This document shows positions 55,240 to 64,000 of a stretch of DNA of 64,000 nt, one piece after another. The notes under the pieces were generated by a model. It had not been told where the DNA came from and did no database searches. It was given only the letters and a program-made list of their open reading frames with translations. The position numbers were made by a program, and so were the translations under genes. Origin of the DNA: Verrucomicrobiia bacterium DG1235 (GTDB taxonomy: Bacteria; Verrucomicrobiota; Verrucomicrobiia; Opitutales; Opitutaceae); NCBI GenBank assembly GCA_000155695.1, contig DS990592.1:1450556-1514555 (forward strand), read 5' to 3'. Numbering within the stretch: position 1 is the stretch's first letter; every line of letters begins with the position of its first letter.

Positions 55240-57792
55240 ATGAAGTCACTTGTCATCGCGGAAAAACCGAGCGTAGCTCGCGACCTTTGCAAAGCAGTCG
55301 GCGGAAAATTCGCCAAGCACGACGAGTATTTCGAGAGCGACGAATACGTGATCACCTCCGCCGTCGGACACATCGTAGAGCTCTGCATGCCGGAAGACTA
55401 CGACAAGCGCGACGCGTTCTGGCGCCTCGCCAACCTCCCCATCATCCCGGACACCTTTAAGCTCAAGCCGATCGAGAAGACCGAAGCGAAGTTCAAGTCG
55501 ATCAAGAAGCTGATGAAGCGGAAAGACATCGACACCGTCGTCAACGCTTGTGACGCGGGCCGCGAAGGTGAGCTCATTTTCTCCTACATCTACAAGCTTT
55601 CCAAGTCGAAGCTGCCCGTCAAACGCCTGTGGATGCTCTCCATGACTCCCGCCTCCATTCGAAAGGCTTTCTCGGAGCTGCGTGACGGAGAGGACATGAA
55701 GCACCTCGCCGACGCTGCCCAATCCCGCTCCGAAGCAGACTGGCTCATCGGCATCAATTGCACCCGCGGCGTCACCAAGCGCCTCTACGGATCTCGCGCC
55801 GGAAACGTTGCCGGCGTCGGCCGCGTGCAAACCCCCACCCTCGCAATCGTGGTGGAGCGAGAAAAGCTGATCGCCGCCTTCGAGCCACGAAACTACTGGA
55901 AGATCGTATCCGACTTCAGCGTGACAAACGGTTCCTACCAAGGCACCTACCAGAAACCCAATTTCAAAAAGGGCGACGACGAACACGATCGCATCGACCG
56001 CATCTGGAGCGAGGAAGAAGCCCAGCAGATCGCCTCCGCCCTCCAGGGAAATCCCCTCGCCGATGTCAGCGAAGAAAAGAAGAAATCCCGCCAGGCATCC
56101 CAAAGACTCTACGATTTGACCACGCTCCAGCGCGAGGCCAACAACCGCTTCGGCTTCTCCGCGCGCCGCACCCTCCAGATCGCCCAGTCGCTTTACGAAA
56201 AGCACAAGATGATCACCTATCCGCGTACCGACTCCCGAGCGCTGCCCGAGGACTATCCGGATACCGTTCGCGCCACGCTGGAAAAACTCGAAGAAACCCT
56301 CGGCGAAGTCGCCACGCGGCCCATAAAGAATAACTGGGTCAATCCCGCCGACAAGCGCGTCTTCAACAACAAGCAAATCTCGGATCACTTCGCGATCATT
56401 CCCACAGCCGACTCCTCGAAGAAACTAAACGAAGACGAAGCGAAAATCTACGATATGATCGCTCGCCGCCTGGTCGCGATCTTCTACCCAAGCGCCGAAT
56501 TCGCGATCACAACCCGCGTCAGCGAAGTTGCCGGACACAATTTCAAAACAGAGGGCAAGGTCCTCGTCTCCCCAGGTTGGCTCGAGGTCTACGGTAAAAG
56601 CGTCACCGTAGCTGGCGTGGACGACACGCTCCCTGCCCTTTCCGACCAGGATGGCGATCCAGCAAAAGCCCAGCTCGACAGCTTCGAAACCCTCGCCGAG
56701 GAAACCAAGCCGCCTCCTCGCTACACGGAAGCGACCCTTCTCTCCGCAATGGAAGGCGCCGGAAAACTCGTCGACGACGACGAACTCGCCGACGCCATGA
56801 AGGAAGGCGGCCTCGGAACTCCAGCCACTCGAGCCCAGATCATCGAGCGACTCATTGCCGAGCGCTACATTGAGCGCGACCGCCGCGCCCTCGTCCCCAC
56901 GCCAAAAGCCGAAACGCTGCTCGACTTTCTCTCCTGCATCAAAGCCGAAGCGCTCACCAAGCCCGAGCTCACTGGAGAGTGGGAATATAAGCTGCACAAG
57001 ATCGAGGATGGCGAGCTCGAGCGCGAGGTCTTTGTCAAAGAGATCGTCGACATGACCAAAGACATCGTCGAGCACATCAAAACCTTCCAGGAAAACGACG
57101 ACGACCTACTCCCCACCGACCTCGTTTCCCCAATCGACAAGCAACCGCTTTTCGAATCCATGCGCGCCTATCGCACCAAGGGCGACGACAAGGAAACCGC
57201 CTTCGCCATCTATAAGATCATCGGCAACCGGAAAATGGATATCGAAGAACTTCGAGAACTCCTGGAAAAGGGCCGAGTCGGACCAATTGATAATTTCCGC
57301 TCCAAATCCGGAAAGCCATACAGCGCCAATCTCTTCCTCGATCCCGAAACGCGACGCGTGAAATTCGATTTCGGCAACGGCGATGGCGAAGGCTCAAACG
57401 GAAGCGTCGACTTCTCCACCATGACGCCAGCAGCCAAATGCCCGCGCACCGGAGGAGACGTATTCGAAACGCCAGCCGCCTACGTCGTTCGCGTAATGGA
57501 TGGCGACAAGGAAACTACGCCCATCCGCGTCAGCCGGAAAATCCTCGATCGCGAAATCCCGATGGAGCAAATGATGAAGCTCCTCAAAACAGGAAAAACC
57601 GACCTGCTCGACAAATTCTGGTCCAAACGCACCAAGCGTCCATTCGACGCCTACCTCGTCCTGCAAAACAGCGGTCAGACAAAATTCGAATTCCCCCCTC
57701 GCGCCGCGAAAAAGGGAGCTAAAAAGGCGGCGAAAAAAGCCACAAAAAAAGCGGCCAAGAAAGCCGCGAAAAAGGTCGCCAAATCTGACTAA
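55240..57792 (+). CDS. topB: DNA topoisomerase III-like type IA enzyme with Lys/Ala-rich tail
   Basis: The 850-aa type IA topoisomerase begins MKSLVIAEKPSVARDLCKAV (TOPRIM), continues VVNACDAGREGELIFSYI, and has the catalytic Tyr at Y327 in MITYPRTDSRALPED. The ALPED sequence after the Tyr is typical of TopB. The C-terminal part holds at least three topoisomerase C-terminal repeats (e.g. TAFAIYKIIGNRKMDI-like, KSGKPYSANLFLDP) instead of zinc fingers. The last 30 residues are a Lys/Ala-rich tail resembling histone H1 tails (KKGAKKAAKKATKKAAKKAA). Start 55240 was chosen; the upstream frame has no conserved residues. Confidence 0.94.
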   Translation: MKSLVIAEKPSVARDLCKAVGGKFAKHDEYFESDEYVITSAVGHIVELCMPEDYDKRDAFWRLANLPIIPDTFKLKPIEKTEAKFKSIKKLMKRKDIDTVVNACDAGREGELIFSYIYKLSKSKLPVKRLWMLSMTPASIRKAFSELRDGEDMKHLADAAQSRSEADWLIGINCTRGVTKRLYGSRAGNVAGVGRVQTPTLAIVVEREKLIAAFEPRNYWKIVSDFSVTNGSYQGTYQKPNFKKGDDEHDRIDRIWSEEEAQQIASALQGNPLADVSEEKKKSRQASQRLYDLTTLQREANNRFGFSARRTLQIAQSLYEKHKMITYPRTDSRALPEDYPDTVRATLEKLEETLGEVATRPIKNNWVNPADKRVFNNKQISDHFAIIPTADSSKKLNEDEAKIYDMIARRLVAIFYPSAEFAITTRVSEVAGHNFKTEGKVLVSPGWLEVYGKSVTVAGVDDTLPALSDQDGDPAKAQLDSFETLAEETKPPPRYTEATLLSAMEGAGKLVDDDELADAMKEGGLGTPATRAQIIERLIAERYIERDRRALVPTPKAETLLDFLSCIKAEALTKPELTGEWEYKLHKIEDGELEREVFVKEIVDMTKDIVEHIKTFQENDDDLLPTDLVSPIDKQPLFESMRAYRTKGDDKETAFAIYKIIGNRKMDIEELRELLEKGRVGPIDNFRSKSGKPYSANLFLDPETRRVKFDFGNGDGEGSNGSVDFSTMTPAAKCPRTGGDVFETPAAYVVRVMDGDKETTPIRVSRKILDREIPMEQMMKLLKTGKTDLLDKFWSKRTKRPFDAYLVLQNSGQTKFEFPPRAAKKGAKKAAKKATKKAAKKAAKKVAKSD

Positions 57793-57812
57793 GCCCGCGC
57801 AAGCGTAGCCTG

Positions 57813-58130
57813 CTACGACACGATCATCGGGTCGATCGCGCTCGTCAAAAAGGTGAAAACCGACAATGCCGTCGTAGCGAAAGCGTATTTCCAGTCCTGG
57901 GAACGCTTCACGACGAGGTAAGCGATCGCCGCGCCCAAAAGTCCATTTGCAAGAAACTGAGAGCTAGCCAGCATCGCGATCAGCCCATACCCGAAATCAG
58001 ACTCGGCCATTGCGTAAAAGCACGAGGCCACGGCTTTCAGCATACCAAACACAATTGCAGGGAGGACGATCTTTCGGCTCTGGTAGGCCATGACCGCGAG
58101 GATGATCAAAAAAAGAAGGCTTAGCAGCAT
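57813..58130 (-). CDS. Small membrane protein, unknown function
   Basis: The 105-aa product is almost entirely hydrophobic with three or four helices (LLSLLFLIILAVMAYQS, KIVLPAIVFGMLKAVASCFY, YGLIAMLASSQFLANGLLGA, YAFATTALSVFTFLTSAI). No family is recognised. It is convergent with topB (20 bp between stops) and has its own start at 58130. Confidence 0.7.
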   Translation of the reverse strand: MLLSLLFLIILAVMAYQSRKIVLPAIVFGMLKAVASCFYAMAESDFGYGLIAMLASSQFLANGLLGAAIAYLVVKRSQDWKYAFATTALSVFTFLTSAIDPMIVS

Positions 58131-58258
58131 GATATAGCTCGGTTTGAGGGGAAGCGTCCCCGTATCTGCTCATCGGACCCTCGCCAACAAACATAAGAAT
58201 TTCCGCCGAATTCGTACCTATTTTCACGTGAAAACTCGCTCATCCAGAGGGAAATTCG

Positions 58259-58292
58259 AAAAAAAAGCGAACCACCCCCTGAGGTGATTCGC
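58259..58292 (-). terminator. Rho-independent terminator after ugd
   Basis: A 10-bp stem (58267-58276 with 58283-58292, one G-T pair) with a 6-base loop is followed on the minus strand by eight T residues. It lies 30 bp after the ugd stop codon. Confidence 0.9.
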
Positions 58293-58321
58293 CCTTCAAA
58301 ATCTAAATACGCTCGCTCCGA

Positions 58322-59704
58322 CTACTTTTTGCCGATCGCGTAAACCTCAAAACCTATTTCGCGAAGCTTGGCGTGATCGAGAATATTGCGACCATCGAAG
58401 ACAAAGGCGGGCTTGAGCATACCGTCATAAATTCTCTTGAAATCGAGGTCCTTGAACGAATCCCACTCTGTCATGACCGCCAAACCGTGCGCCCCCTTGG
58501 CCGCCACATAAGGATCGGGACAAATTTCAATCTGCGAATTCGGCTTACCTTCCGCATCCGTTTCAGACTCCTTCAAGTCCTTGAAAATCTGCTGAGTCGA
58601 AACCTTCGGATCGTGAATCGCCAGAACTGCCTGTTCGTCGAGCAAATCGCGGCCGACATACATGGCAGCAGTCTCACGCGTATCATTCGTGTCCTTCTTG
58701 AATGCGAAGCCAAACATGGCGATCCGCTTCCCGTTCACCGTGTTAAACAGCGTCGAAACGATCTTCTGGGAGAAACGGCTCTTCTGCCAATCGTTCATAA
58801 TAATAACTTGCTCCCAGTAGTCTGCCACTTCCGGCAAACCAAAATGACCGCATAGATAGACGAGATTCAAAATATCCTTCTGGAAACACGATCCGCCAAA
58901 ACCCACGGACGCCTTGAGAAACTTCGGTCCAATACGCGAATCCTTGCCAATCGCAAAGGCAACCTGGTCGACATTCGCCTCAGTCCGCTCGCACAGAGCG
59001 GATATCGAATTGATGCTGGAAATGCGCTGCGCGAGGAACGCGTTCGCCACTAGCTTAGACAATTCAGACGACCATAGATTCGTCGTGATGATACGCTCCG
59101 GCTGTATCCACTTGGCGTATACGCTGACCAATGTCGCGATCGCTTCGCGGCCCGCTTCCGAATCCTCATCGCCACCGATGAGCACACGGTCCGGATTCCG
59201 CAAATCCTCGACCGCCGTACCTTCCGCGAGAAACTCGGGATTAGAAAGCACTTGAAACTCGATACCTGGGCGAGAGTTCGCCTCCAAAACAGTCTTCAAA
59301 CCCTGCGCGGTGCGAACCGGCAAAGTCGACTTTTCGACAATGATCTTCGGACCCTCGGATACTTCCGCAATGTCGCGAGCGCAAAGCTCGATGTACTTGA
59401 GGTCCGCCGCCTTGCCCGCGCCAGCTCCATACGTCTTGGTCGGAGTTCCCACGCTCACGAAGACGATGTCGGCTTCCTTGATCGCCTTCATCTTGTCTGT
59501 AGTGAAAAAGAGGTTACGTCCGCGAGCGACCTTTACCACTTCATCCAAGCCCGGCTCGAATACAGGAAGGTCATCCGAATTCCACGCGTTGATACGCGTT
59601 TCGTTAATATCAGCTACCGTGACCGTAATATCCGGACACTGGTAGGCGATCATAGCCATCGTTGGGCCACCTACGTAACCAGCTCCTAAGCAACAAATTT
59701 TCAT
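58322..59704 (-). CDS. ugd: UDP-glucose 6-dehydrogenase, eukaryote-like
   Basis: The 460-aa enzyme oxidises UDP-glucose to UDP-glucuronate. The Rossmann loop is [20 protein letters not shown], and the catalytic Cys is C273 in [18 protein letters not shown]. The segments [36 protein letters not shown] and ALGFAFKKD-type [14 protein letters not shown] match animal UGDH far more closely than the shorter E. coli or Bacillus enzymes (by recall). The gene is a single unit with its own terminator. It implies synthesis of glucuronate-containing capsule or exopolysaccharide. Confidence 0.95.
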   Translation of the reverse strand: MKICCLGAGYVGGPTMAMIAYQCPDITVTVADINETRINAWNSDDLPVFEPGLDEVVKVARGRNLFFTTDKMKAIKEADIVFVSVGTPTKTYGAGAGKAADLKYIELCARDIAEVSEGPKIIVEKSTLPVRTAQGLKTVLEANSRPGIEFQVLSNPEFLAEGTAVEDLRNPDRVLIGGDEDSEAGREAIATLVSVYAKWIQPERIITTNLWSSELSKLVANAFLAQRISSINSISALCERTEANVDQVAFAIGKDSRIGPKFLKASVGFGGSCFQKDILNLVYLCGHFGLPEVADYWEQVIIMNDWQKSRFSQKIVSTLFNTVNGKRIAMFGFAFKKDTNDTRETAAMYVGRDLLDEQAVLAIHDPKVSTQQIFKDLKESETDAEGKPNSQIEICPDPYVAAKGAHGLAVMTEWDSFKDLDFKRIYDGMLKPAFVFDGRNILDHAKLREIGFEVYAIGKK

Positions 59705-59932
59705 GGTTTTCTAGAGTTGTATAATCAGCACAAGTTGAAAGTTGACGATCGATTTTAGGCAAAGACTTTCGAGGGAAACCGCTATTTTTGCCGCATAAAC
59801 CAAGCCTAGATCGTCACCACTTCAGCAAAATTTAACGAAAACACTCGATAGTTCCATTTGAAAAGTATGCTGCTCAAAGAGATAACCATAATTTCAAACG
59901 TCGAACCAAAAGGCTTTCTCACTTATACTTAA

Positions 59933-60700
59933 ATGATCCAACCCTCCGAACTCGCCCAACAAATTAGCCACAGTGCTGAGGTTATCGGCTATTCCATTTC
60001 CGAGCTAAGCGGAGACGCAACCTTGCCTATTCTCGCCCTTCGAAAGGAAGCCAACCCCTCCTCGGCAAGCCCTTTCCGCCTCTACCTTTCCGCGGGCATC
60101 CACGGCGACGAGCCAGCAGGTCCCCTCGCCCTCCTCCAACTCCTCTCCGACGCTTCGCTGCCCAGCGACATCGATATCGTGATCTGCCCGCTCATCAATC
60201 CGAGCGGTTTCATCGCCAAAACACGCGAGAACAACAAGGGACACGACCTAAACCGCGACTTTCGTCATCCAAAAAATCCCGAAACCACCGCCGTCCAACA
60301 GTTCCTTTCCAACCAAGCCCCTTTCGATTTGAGCATCTGCCTGCACGAAGATTGGGAGAGCCACGGCTTCTATCTCTACTCCCTCGCCCCAGATGCAGAC
60401 CAATCCGTTCCGCGAAAAATTCTCGAAGCAGTCAGTATCGTCGGTCCCATCGACCTCTCTACGGAAATCGACGGCAGCCCCGCAGAAAGCGGCCTAATTC
60501 AGCGCCAAGTCGACCAGGAGATCAAGGAACGCGAAGATTGGCCCGAGGCCTTTTACTTGTATTCAAAATCGCCTCACGCCCACTTCACCACCGAATCGCC
60601 GAGCTCCACACCCATCGAACAACGCATAAAAATGCAAACCGTCGCCGTTCTCCAGGCCATCGACCTGGTTCGGTCAAAACGAGAGCAAGCCCCGACCTAG
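59933..60700 (+). CDS. M14-family zinc carboxypeptidase (MpaA-like)
   Basis: The 255-aa protein has the M14 zinc site: H57 and E60 in SAGIHGDEPAG, H138 in ICLHEDWES, the substrate-binding GHDLNRDF (Arg) and catalytic E221 in FTTESPSS. The short size and HGDEP spacing resemble MpaA/succinylglutamate-desuccinylase-like members that act on murein peptides. There is no signal peptide, so it is probably cytoplasmic and would act in recycling (inference). It is divergent from ugd across 228 bp. Confidence 0.88.
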   Translation: MIQPSELAQQISHSAEVIGYSISELSGDATLPILALRKEANPSSASPFRLYLSAGIHGDEPAGPLALLQLLSDASLPSDIDIVICPLINPSGFIAKTRENNKGHDLNRDFRHPKNPETTAVQQFLSNQAPFDLSICLHEDWESHGFYLYSLAPDADQSVPRKILEAVSIVGPIDLSTEIDGSPAESGLIQRQVDQEIKEREDWPEAFYLYSKSPHAHFTTESPSSTPIEQRIKMQTVAVLQAIDLVRSKREQAPT

Positions 60701-60789
60701 GATTCTGAATAATCCTCCCCGAACAAACGTCTAACCTCGCAAACACCGAGAGCTCCCAACAATACTTGCCGCCGAGAAACGCAAACTAG

Positions 60790-61365
60790 GTGATTCCAGA
60801 CGACCAGACAGACACCCTCGTCTTCCAAGCAAAGGAAGGCAGCCAGACCGCCTTCAACCAACTCGTCACCCTGCACTATGACAAGGTTTACGGCCAGGCC
60901 CTCCGCATGACCCGCTCAGAAGAGGACGCCAAGGACGTCGCACAGCTGGCTTGGATCAAAGTCTGGAAGAAGCTCTCGAGTTTCCGCGGCGATTCCGCCT
61001 TCACCTCCTGGGTCTACCGCATCACCACATTCACCGCTCTCGATCTCATCCGAAAACGAAACAGCAGCCGCGAAACAGCCACCGAAGCCGAATACCTCGA
61101 AAACGCAGCCAATGCAGACGCATCTCCCATTGCCTCGCCCGACCAAATCACTAATCTCGAACGAAAAGAACTCCAGAGTCGCATCGACGACGCCATGACA
61201 AAACTCCCCGAAAAGCTCCGAACCGCTCTCCAGCTCCGCGAAATAGAAGGCCTCTCCTACGAAGAGATCGCCCAACAGCTCCAGTGCAAAACCGGCACCG
61301 TCATGTCCCGCCTTTTCAACGCGAGAAAATCCATTCAGAAACACTTAGCCGACCTATTCTCATGA
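60790..61365 (+). CDS. ECF-family RNA polymerase sigma factor
   Basis: The 191-aa product begins at GTG 60790. Region 2 reads SEEDAKDVAQLAWIKVWKKL and the DNA-melting part TSWVYRITTFTALDLIRKR. Region 4 reads LPEKLRTALQLREIEGLSYE with EEIAQQLQCKTGTVMSRLFN. A linker of about 40 residues separates them. No anti-sigma gene follows; instead the stop overlaps the next gene (ATGA), which encodes an exported protein. The anti-sigma-like protein at 22600-23106 is about 38 kb away. Confidence 0.95.
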   Translation: MIPDDQTDTLVFQAKEGSQTAFNQLVTLHYDKVYGQALRMTRSEEDAKDVAQLAWIKVWKKLSSFRGDSAFTSWVYRITTFTALDLIRKRNSSRETATEAEYLENAANADASPIASPDQITNLERKELQSRIDDAMTKLPEKLRTALQLREIEGLSYEEIAQQLQCKTGTVMSRLFNARKSIQKHLADLFS

Positions 61366-61817
61366 AATACTTTCGATTTCCCAACATCATCGCCTGCTCC
61401 CTCCTCGCGATCGCGTTTTTTGCAGCAGCCACCCCAGCGACCGCCGCGGACTCCGTCAGAATCAAAGCGACCCTCATTCTCGGCACCAATGACGGCGGCG
61501 GAGTCGACGGCTCGCTCCGACAATACGAGAAAAACCTCAAACGCGTCCTCCCCTTCGACACCTTCAAAAGCCAAGGATCAGGCAGCGCCAACGTCTCCCT
61601 GCCCGGTTCGTCCCGCATCGGCATCGGCGGAGGCCAAACCGTCAACGTCGACGTACAATCCACTGGCGACAGCAAATACCGCATCGCCGCCCGCTGGTCA
61701 AAAGGCGGCCAAACCTACATCAACACCACCGTGGTCGCCTCGAAGAATCGTCCTACCGTACTCGTCGGCCCGTCTTCCGGCGGAGGAAAGCTCATCCTCC
61801 TCCTTGTAGCCAATTAA
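61362..61817 (+). CDS. Small exported protein coupled to ECF sigma
   Basis: The 151-aa product has a signal peptide (cleavage near ATA|AD, residue 28) and a beta-rich body (VRIKATLILGTNDGGGVDGS, ...GQTVNVDVQSTGDSKYRIAA, RPTVLVGPSSGGGKLILLLV). No known domain. It begins inside the sigma gene stop codon as ATGA, so it is made in step with the sigma factor. It could be a periplasmic sensor or an early target of the sigma factor (inference). Confidence 0.7.
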   Translation: MKYFRFPNIIACSLLAIAFFAAATPATAADSVRIKATLILGTNDGGGVDGSLRQYEKNLKRVLPFDTFKSQGSGSANVSLPGSSRIGIGGGQTVNVDVQSTGDSKYRIAARWSKGGQTYINTTVVASKNRPTVLVGPSSGGGKLILLLVAN

Positions 61818-61820
61818 CAA

Positions 61821-62987
61821 CTACCGCTTCGCCTTTTTGCCGTGGTCAGCTCGTATGAAAAGCCACGCCCCAAAACTCTGATACGCGAGATTCGGTATCC
61901 AAAAAAGCAATTCAGGCCTCAGGTCCGGCCTGCCTTCAAGCCACTCGATAGAAATCATCGCCAAGTAGTACAAAAGCCCCATCCCCACTCCGATACCTAG
62001 ATTCGCCGAGGTCTCTTTGCGCGATGTCTTCAGCCCCAGCGGAATCGCAATGCACGCGAACGACAGCACCGCAAAGCCCATCGCGAAGTTTTTGTGAAAC
62101 ACCATCTTCGCTTTGAGGAGATTATCCAAAGCCTCCTCGCGAACCGCTCCCGTAGCCGTCGCAGCGATGCCCTCGTACTTCCGGATCTCCCCTTGAAGTT
62201 CGTCAAACGTCATCCACGTCAATTTCCGAGCCAAGGTTTCCTTGCCCAAAATCTTCTCCAGCGAAAACGAAAACGGAAACTTCGCCGCCGAAGCCGGGTA
62301 GAAGTTCCGCGTCCTGAAATTCTCAGGATCCTCCGCGTCACGATACTCGATCGTCACGCCCTCCGCATCCAGCTGCAACTCCGCGCTATTCTCCAAAAAC
62401 GCGAACCTCCCCTTCTCCGCCCGAGCAAAAGTCGTCACCTGACTCTCGCTGTTCAGCTTCCAGATCCAAACATCGTACAGCATCTCGGCTTCCTTCTTGC
62501 CGACGTAAATCACCGATCCGGTAAAATCCTTCACGAAAGTCTTCTCCACGATGAAGCCCAGCGGATTCGTCTGGATCGTATTCTTCAGCTCCTGACGGTA
62601 CTCCGTCTTCGCCAGAGGACCATAGTAGAAATTAACCACGAGCGACGCCGTCGTACCCAGTATCGCCAAAAGGAATACAGAACTCGACAGCCGGATCACG
62701 CTCACTCCCGCCGCACGCAAGGATGTGATTTCATTTTCCGCCGAAAGCCGTCCCATCGTCAGCAAAGCTCCCGTGATAAACCCCATCGGCAAGGCGTAGA
62801 CGAAAACAAAGGGAAACAACAACTTCGTCAGCCGAAAGAACGCTCCTACCGTAAGCTGCCCTTCCGCGAGCAGATTGAGCATATCCTTTACCAAACTCAT
62901 CGTCAGAATCAGAAACGCGAACATCGCCACCGAAGCCATACAGGAGACGAAAACGTTTTTGAGGATGTAGCGATGGATCAAAGTCAC
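61821..62987 (-). CDS. LptF/LptG-family LPS export permease
   Basis: The 388-aa membrane protein has the YjgP/YjgQ layout: three N-terminal helices including TLIHRYILKNVFVSCMASVA and PMGFITGALLTMGRLSAENE, a periplasmic beta-jellyroll-like domain (about 130-270), and three C-terminal helices (AMGFAVLSFACIAIPLGLKT, GIGVGMGLLYYLAMISIEWL). LptF and LptG with LptB2 pull LPS from the inner membrane. Which of the two it is cannot be decided without alignment. Its 3' end is 3 bp from that of the exported-protein gene (convergent). Confidence 0.9.
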   Translation of the reverse strand: MTLIHRYILKNVFVSCMASVAMFAFLILTMSLVKDMLNLLAEGQLTVGAFFRLTKLLFPFVFVYALPMGFITGALLTMGRLSAENEITSLRAAGVSVIRLSSSVFLLAILGTTASLVVNFYYGPLAKTEYRQELKNTIQTNPLGFIVEKTFVKDFTGSVIYVGKKEAEMLYDVWIWKLNSESQVTTFARAEKGRFAFLENSAELQLDAEGVTIEYRDAEDPENFRTRNFYPASAAKFPFSFSLEKILGKETLARKLTWMTFDELQGEIRKYEGIAATATGAVREEALDNLLKAKMVFHKNFAMGFAVLSFACIAIPLGLKTSRKETSANLGIGVGMGLLYYLAMISIEWLEGRPDLRPELLFWIPNLAYQSFGAWLFIRADHGKKAKR

Positions 62988-63093
62988 GCCCGCCTACACT
63001 TATTGCCCAACTCCCATCCGCAAGCCGAAACCTCAACTCGCCCATCCTTCTTGCCACAGGCCCACCCAAGCCTACAGTCCCTCGCCACCACTC

Positions 63094-64000
63094 ATGAAGT
63101 ACCTTCCGGAAAAGCCTCCCATCTACGGCGAAACGCTCGAATCCCTCCAAGCCCGATTCGCGGAGCTCGGCGAACCCAAATTCCGCGCCAAGCAAGTCCT
63201 CGAGTGGCTCTACAAAAAGCGGGCCGAAACCTGGGACGCCATGACCAACCTCCCCAAGCCGCTCCGCGAGAAACTCGCCGCAGCCTTCGAGATCGCCCCC
63301 TCCAAACGTGTCCTCGCCAAGGAATCCTCCGACGAAACCGAAAAGCTCCTCCTCCAAATGGGCGACAACTCCATGATCGAGACCGTCGTCATCCGCGCCC
63401 CGCAAATCGGCGTCGGACAGGAAAACTCCCGCAAGACCATCTGCATCTCCACCCAAGTCGGCTGCGCCTACGGCTGCAAATTCTGCGCCTCCGGACTCCT
63501 CGGCTGGAAGCGCGACCTCTCCGTCGGAGAAATCGTCTCCCAGCTCATCCACGTCTGCCACATGGAAGACGCCACCACCGAACGCGCCTCCGAAGAAATC
63601 GCCTCCTTCGACAACATCGTCGTCATGGGCATGGGCGAGCCCATGGCCAACTACAAAAACCTCCTCCCCGCCCTCCGCATCCTCAACGCCGACTGGGGAC
63701 TCAACTTCGGCGCCCGTCGCATCACCATCTCCACCTCCGGAGTCGTCCCCCGCATCCTCGAGCTCGCCGACGAACGCGAACAATTCCGCCTCGCCGTCTC
63801 CCTCCACGGCGCCACCAACGAAGTCCGCGACCAAATCATGCCGGTCAACCGCAAGTACCCGCTCGAGAAACTCCTCCCCGCCATCCAAAAATACGCCCAG
63901 ACCAAGGGCCGCATGATCACCCTCGAATTCATCCTCATCGAAGAGATCAACGACACCCTCGAACAAGCCGACGCCCTCACAAAAATAGCCCTCGACCTCA
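63094..64000 (+). CDS. rlmN: 23S rRNA (adenine-2503-C2)-methyltransferase, 5' part
   Basis: The frame runs from ATG 63094 to the window end (302 codons) with no stop, so the gene is truncated by the window. Radical-SAM motif QVGCAYGCKFCASG gives the three iron-sulfur Cys. GEPMANYKNLLPALRIL, RRITISTSGVVPRI, RLAVSLHGATNEVRD and PVNRKYPLEKLLPAIQKY match RlmN/Cfr. RlmN methylates A2503 of 23S rRNA and some tRNAs. The gene is divergent from the LptF/G gene, 106 bp apart. Confidence 0.96.
   Translation, partial: MKYLPEKPPIYGETLESLQARFAELGEPKFRAKQVLEWLYKKRAETWDAMTNLPKPLREKLAAAFEIAPSKRVLAKESSDETEKLLLQMGDNSMIETVVIRAPQIGVGQENSRKTICISTQVGCAYGCKFCASGLLGWKRDLSVGEIVSQLIHVCHMEDATTERASEEIASFDNIVVMGMGEPMANYKNLLPALRILNADWGLNFGARRITISTSGVVPRILELADEREQFRLAVSLHGATNEVRDQIMPVNRKYPLEKLLPAIQKYAQTKGRMITLEFILIEEINDTLEQADALTKIALDL

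Noticed and set aside
55246-56388. 380-aa open frame on the minus strand
   Set aside because: Antisense to topB, which carries the TOPRIM and catalytic Tyr motifs.
62731-63966. 411-aa open frame on the minus strand
   Set aside because: It lies opposite rlmN and the start of the LptF/G gene. Its Gly/Asp/Glu-rich composition is that of an antisense frame of a biased gene; the plus strand has clear RlmN motifs.

Overview
The window looks like a chromosomal segment from a Gram-negative member of the Verrucomicrobiota, most likely class Opitutae (Puniceicoccales/Pelagicoccus-like). This is inferred from gene content. There is a TonB-dependent receptor of the Opitutae type, CRTAC1/ASPIC-UnbV and VCBS/FG-GAP proteins, a DUF1800/DUF1501 pair and ADOP-like permeases. 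LPS and outer-membrane genes are scattered through it (kdsA, lpxK, lptE, lptF/G-like, a BamD-like protein), together with menaquinone synthesis (menB). No search could be run, so the taxonomic call is tentative.

Layout. 1-7741: the 3' end of a TonB receptor with a terminator, then a minus-strand coupled pair (VCBS lipoprotein and TPR membrane protein) divergent from a 1187-aa protein with about 13 FG-GAP-like motifs and two ASPIC/UnbV domains. 7829-12072: an aldo/keto-reductase-like protein with a damaged catalytic tetrad, an exported TPR protein and a large FtsX/MacB-like permease. 12212-18797: an AT-rich island of about 6.5 kb bounded by a perfect 37-bp direct repeat, carrying three uncharacterised exported or membrane genes and a long non-coding leader. 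18780-20734: a NarL-type response regulator and its sensor kinase. One repeat copy covers the 3' end of the regulator gene, so the island appears to have split a former kinase/regulator/permease/TPR transcription unit. 20835-25979: a Tat-exported aldo/keto reductase, two small envelope proteins (one anti-sigma-like) and the DUF1800/DUF1501 pair.

25976-45732 is mostly housekeeping: kdsA, orn, an S41 peptidase, a TPR protein, trpD-glmM, rpmF-plsX-fabH, bamD-like-lptE, rpe-hpt, an rRNA-type methyltransferase, ppk2-Nudix, tRNA-Arg(ACG), hpf, an SDR, an RluA-type synthase, a 35-aa membrane miniprotein, an MFS transporter, a coiled-coil membrane protein and an orphan flagellar-rod-like small protein. 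45812-54898 is a long minus-strand run: hrpB, lysA, menB, rluD-like, an adenosine/adenine deaminase, an M29 aminopeptidase and lpxK. 55240-64000 holds topB, a small membrane protein, a UDP-glucose dehydrogenase resembling animal enzymes, an M14 carboxypeptidase, an ECF sigma factor coupled to an exported protein, an LptF/G permease and the 5' part of rlmN.

Genes are tightly packed, with many ATGA start/stop overlaps and several 4-bp tail-to-tail overlaps. The best candidate for an undescribed system is the repeat-bounded island at 12212-18797: two signal-peptide proteins with Ca-binding-like loops (one a 1236-aa Ig-like giant) plus a C-terminally anchored membrane partner. I recognise none of the three as a named family. 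No integrase, transposase or CRISPR array is visible.
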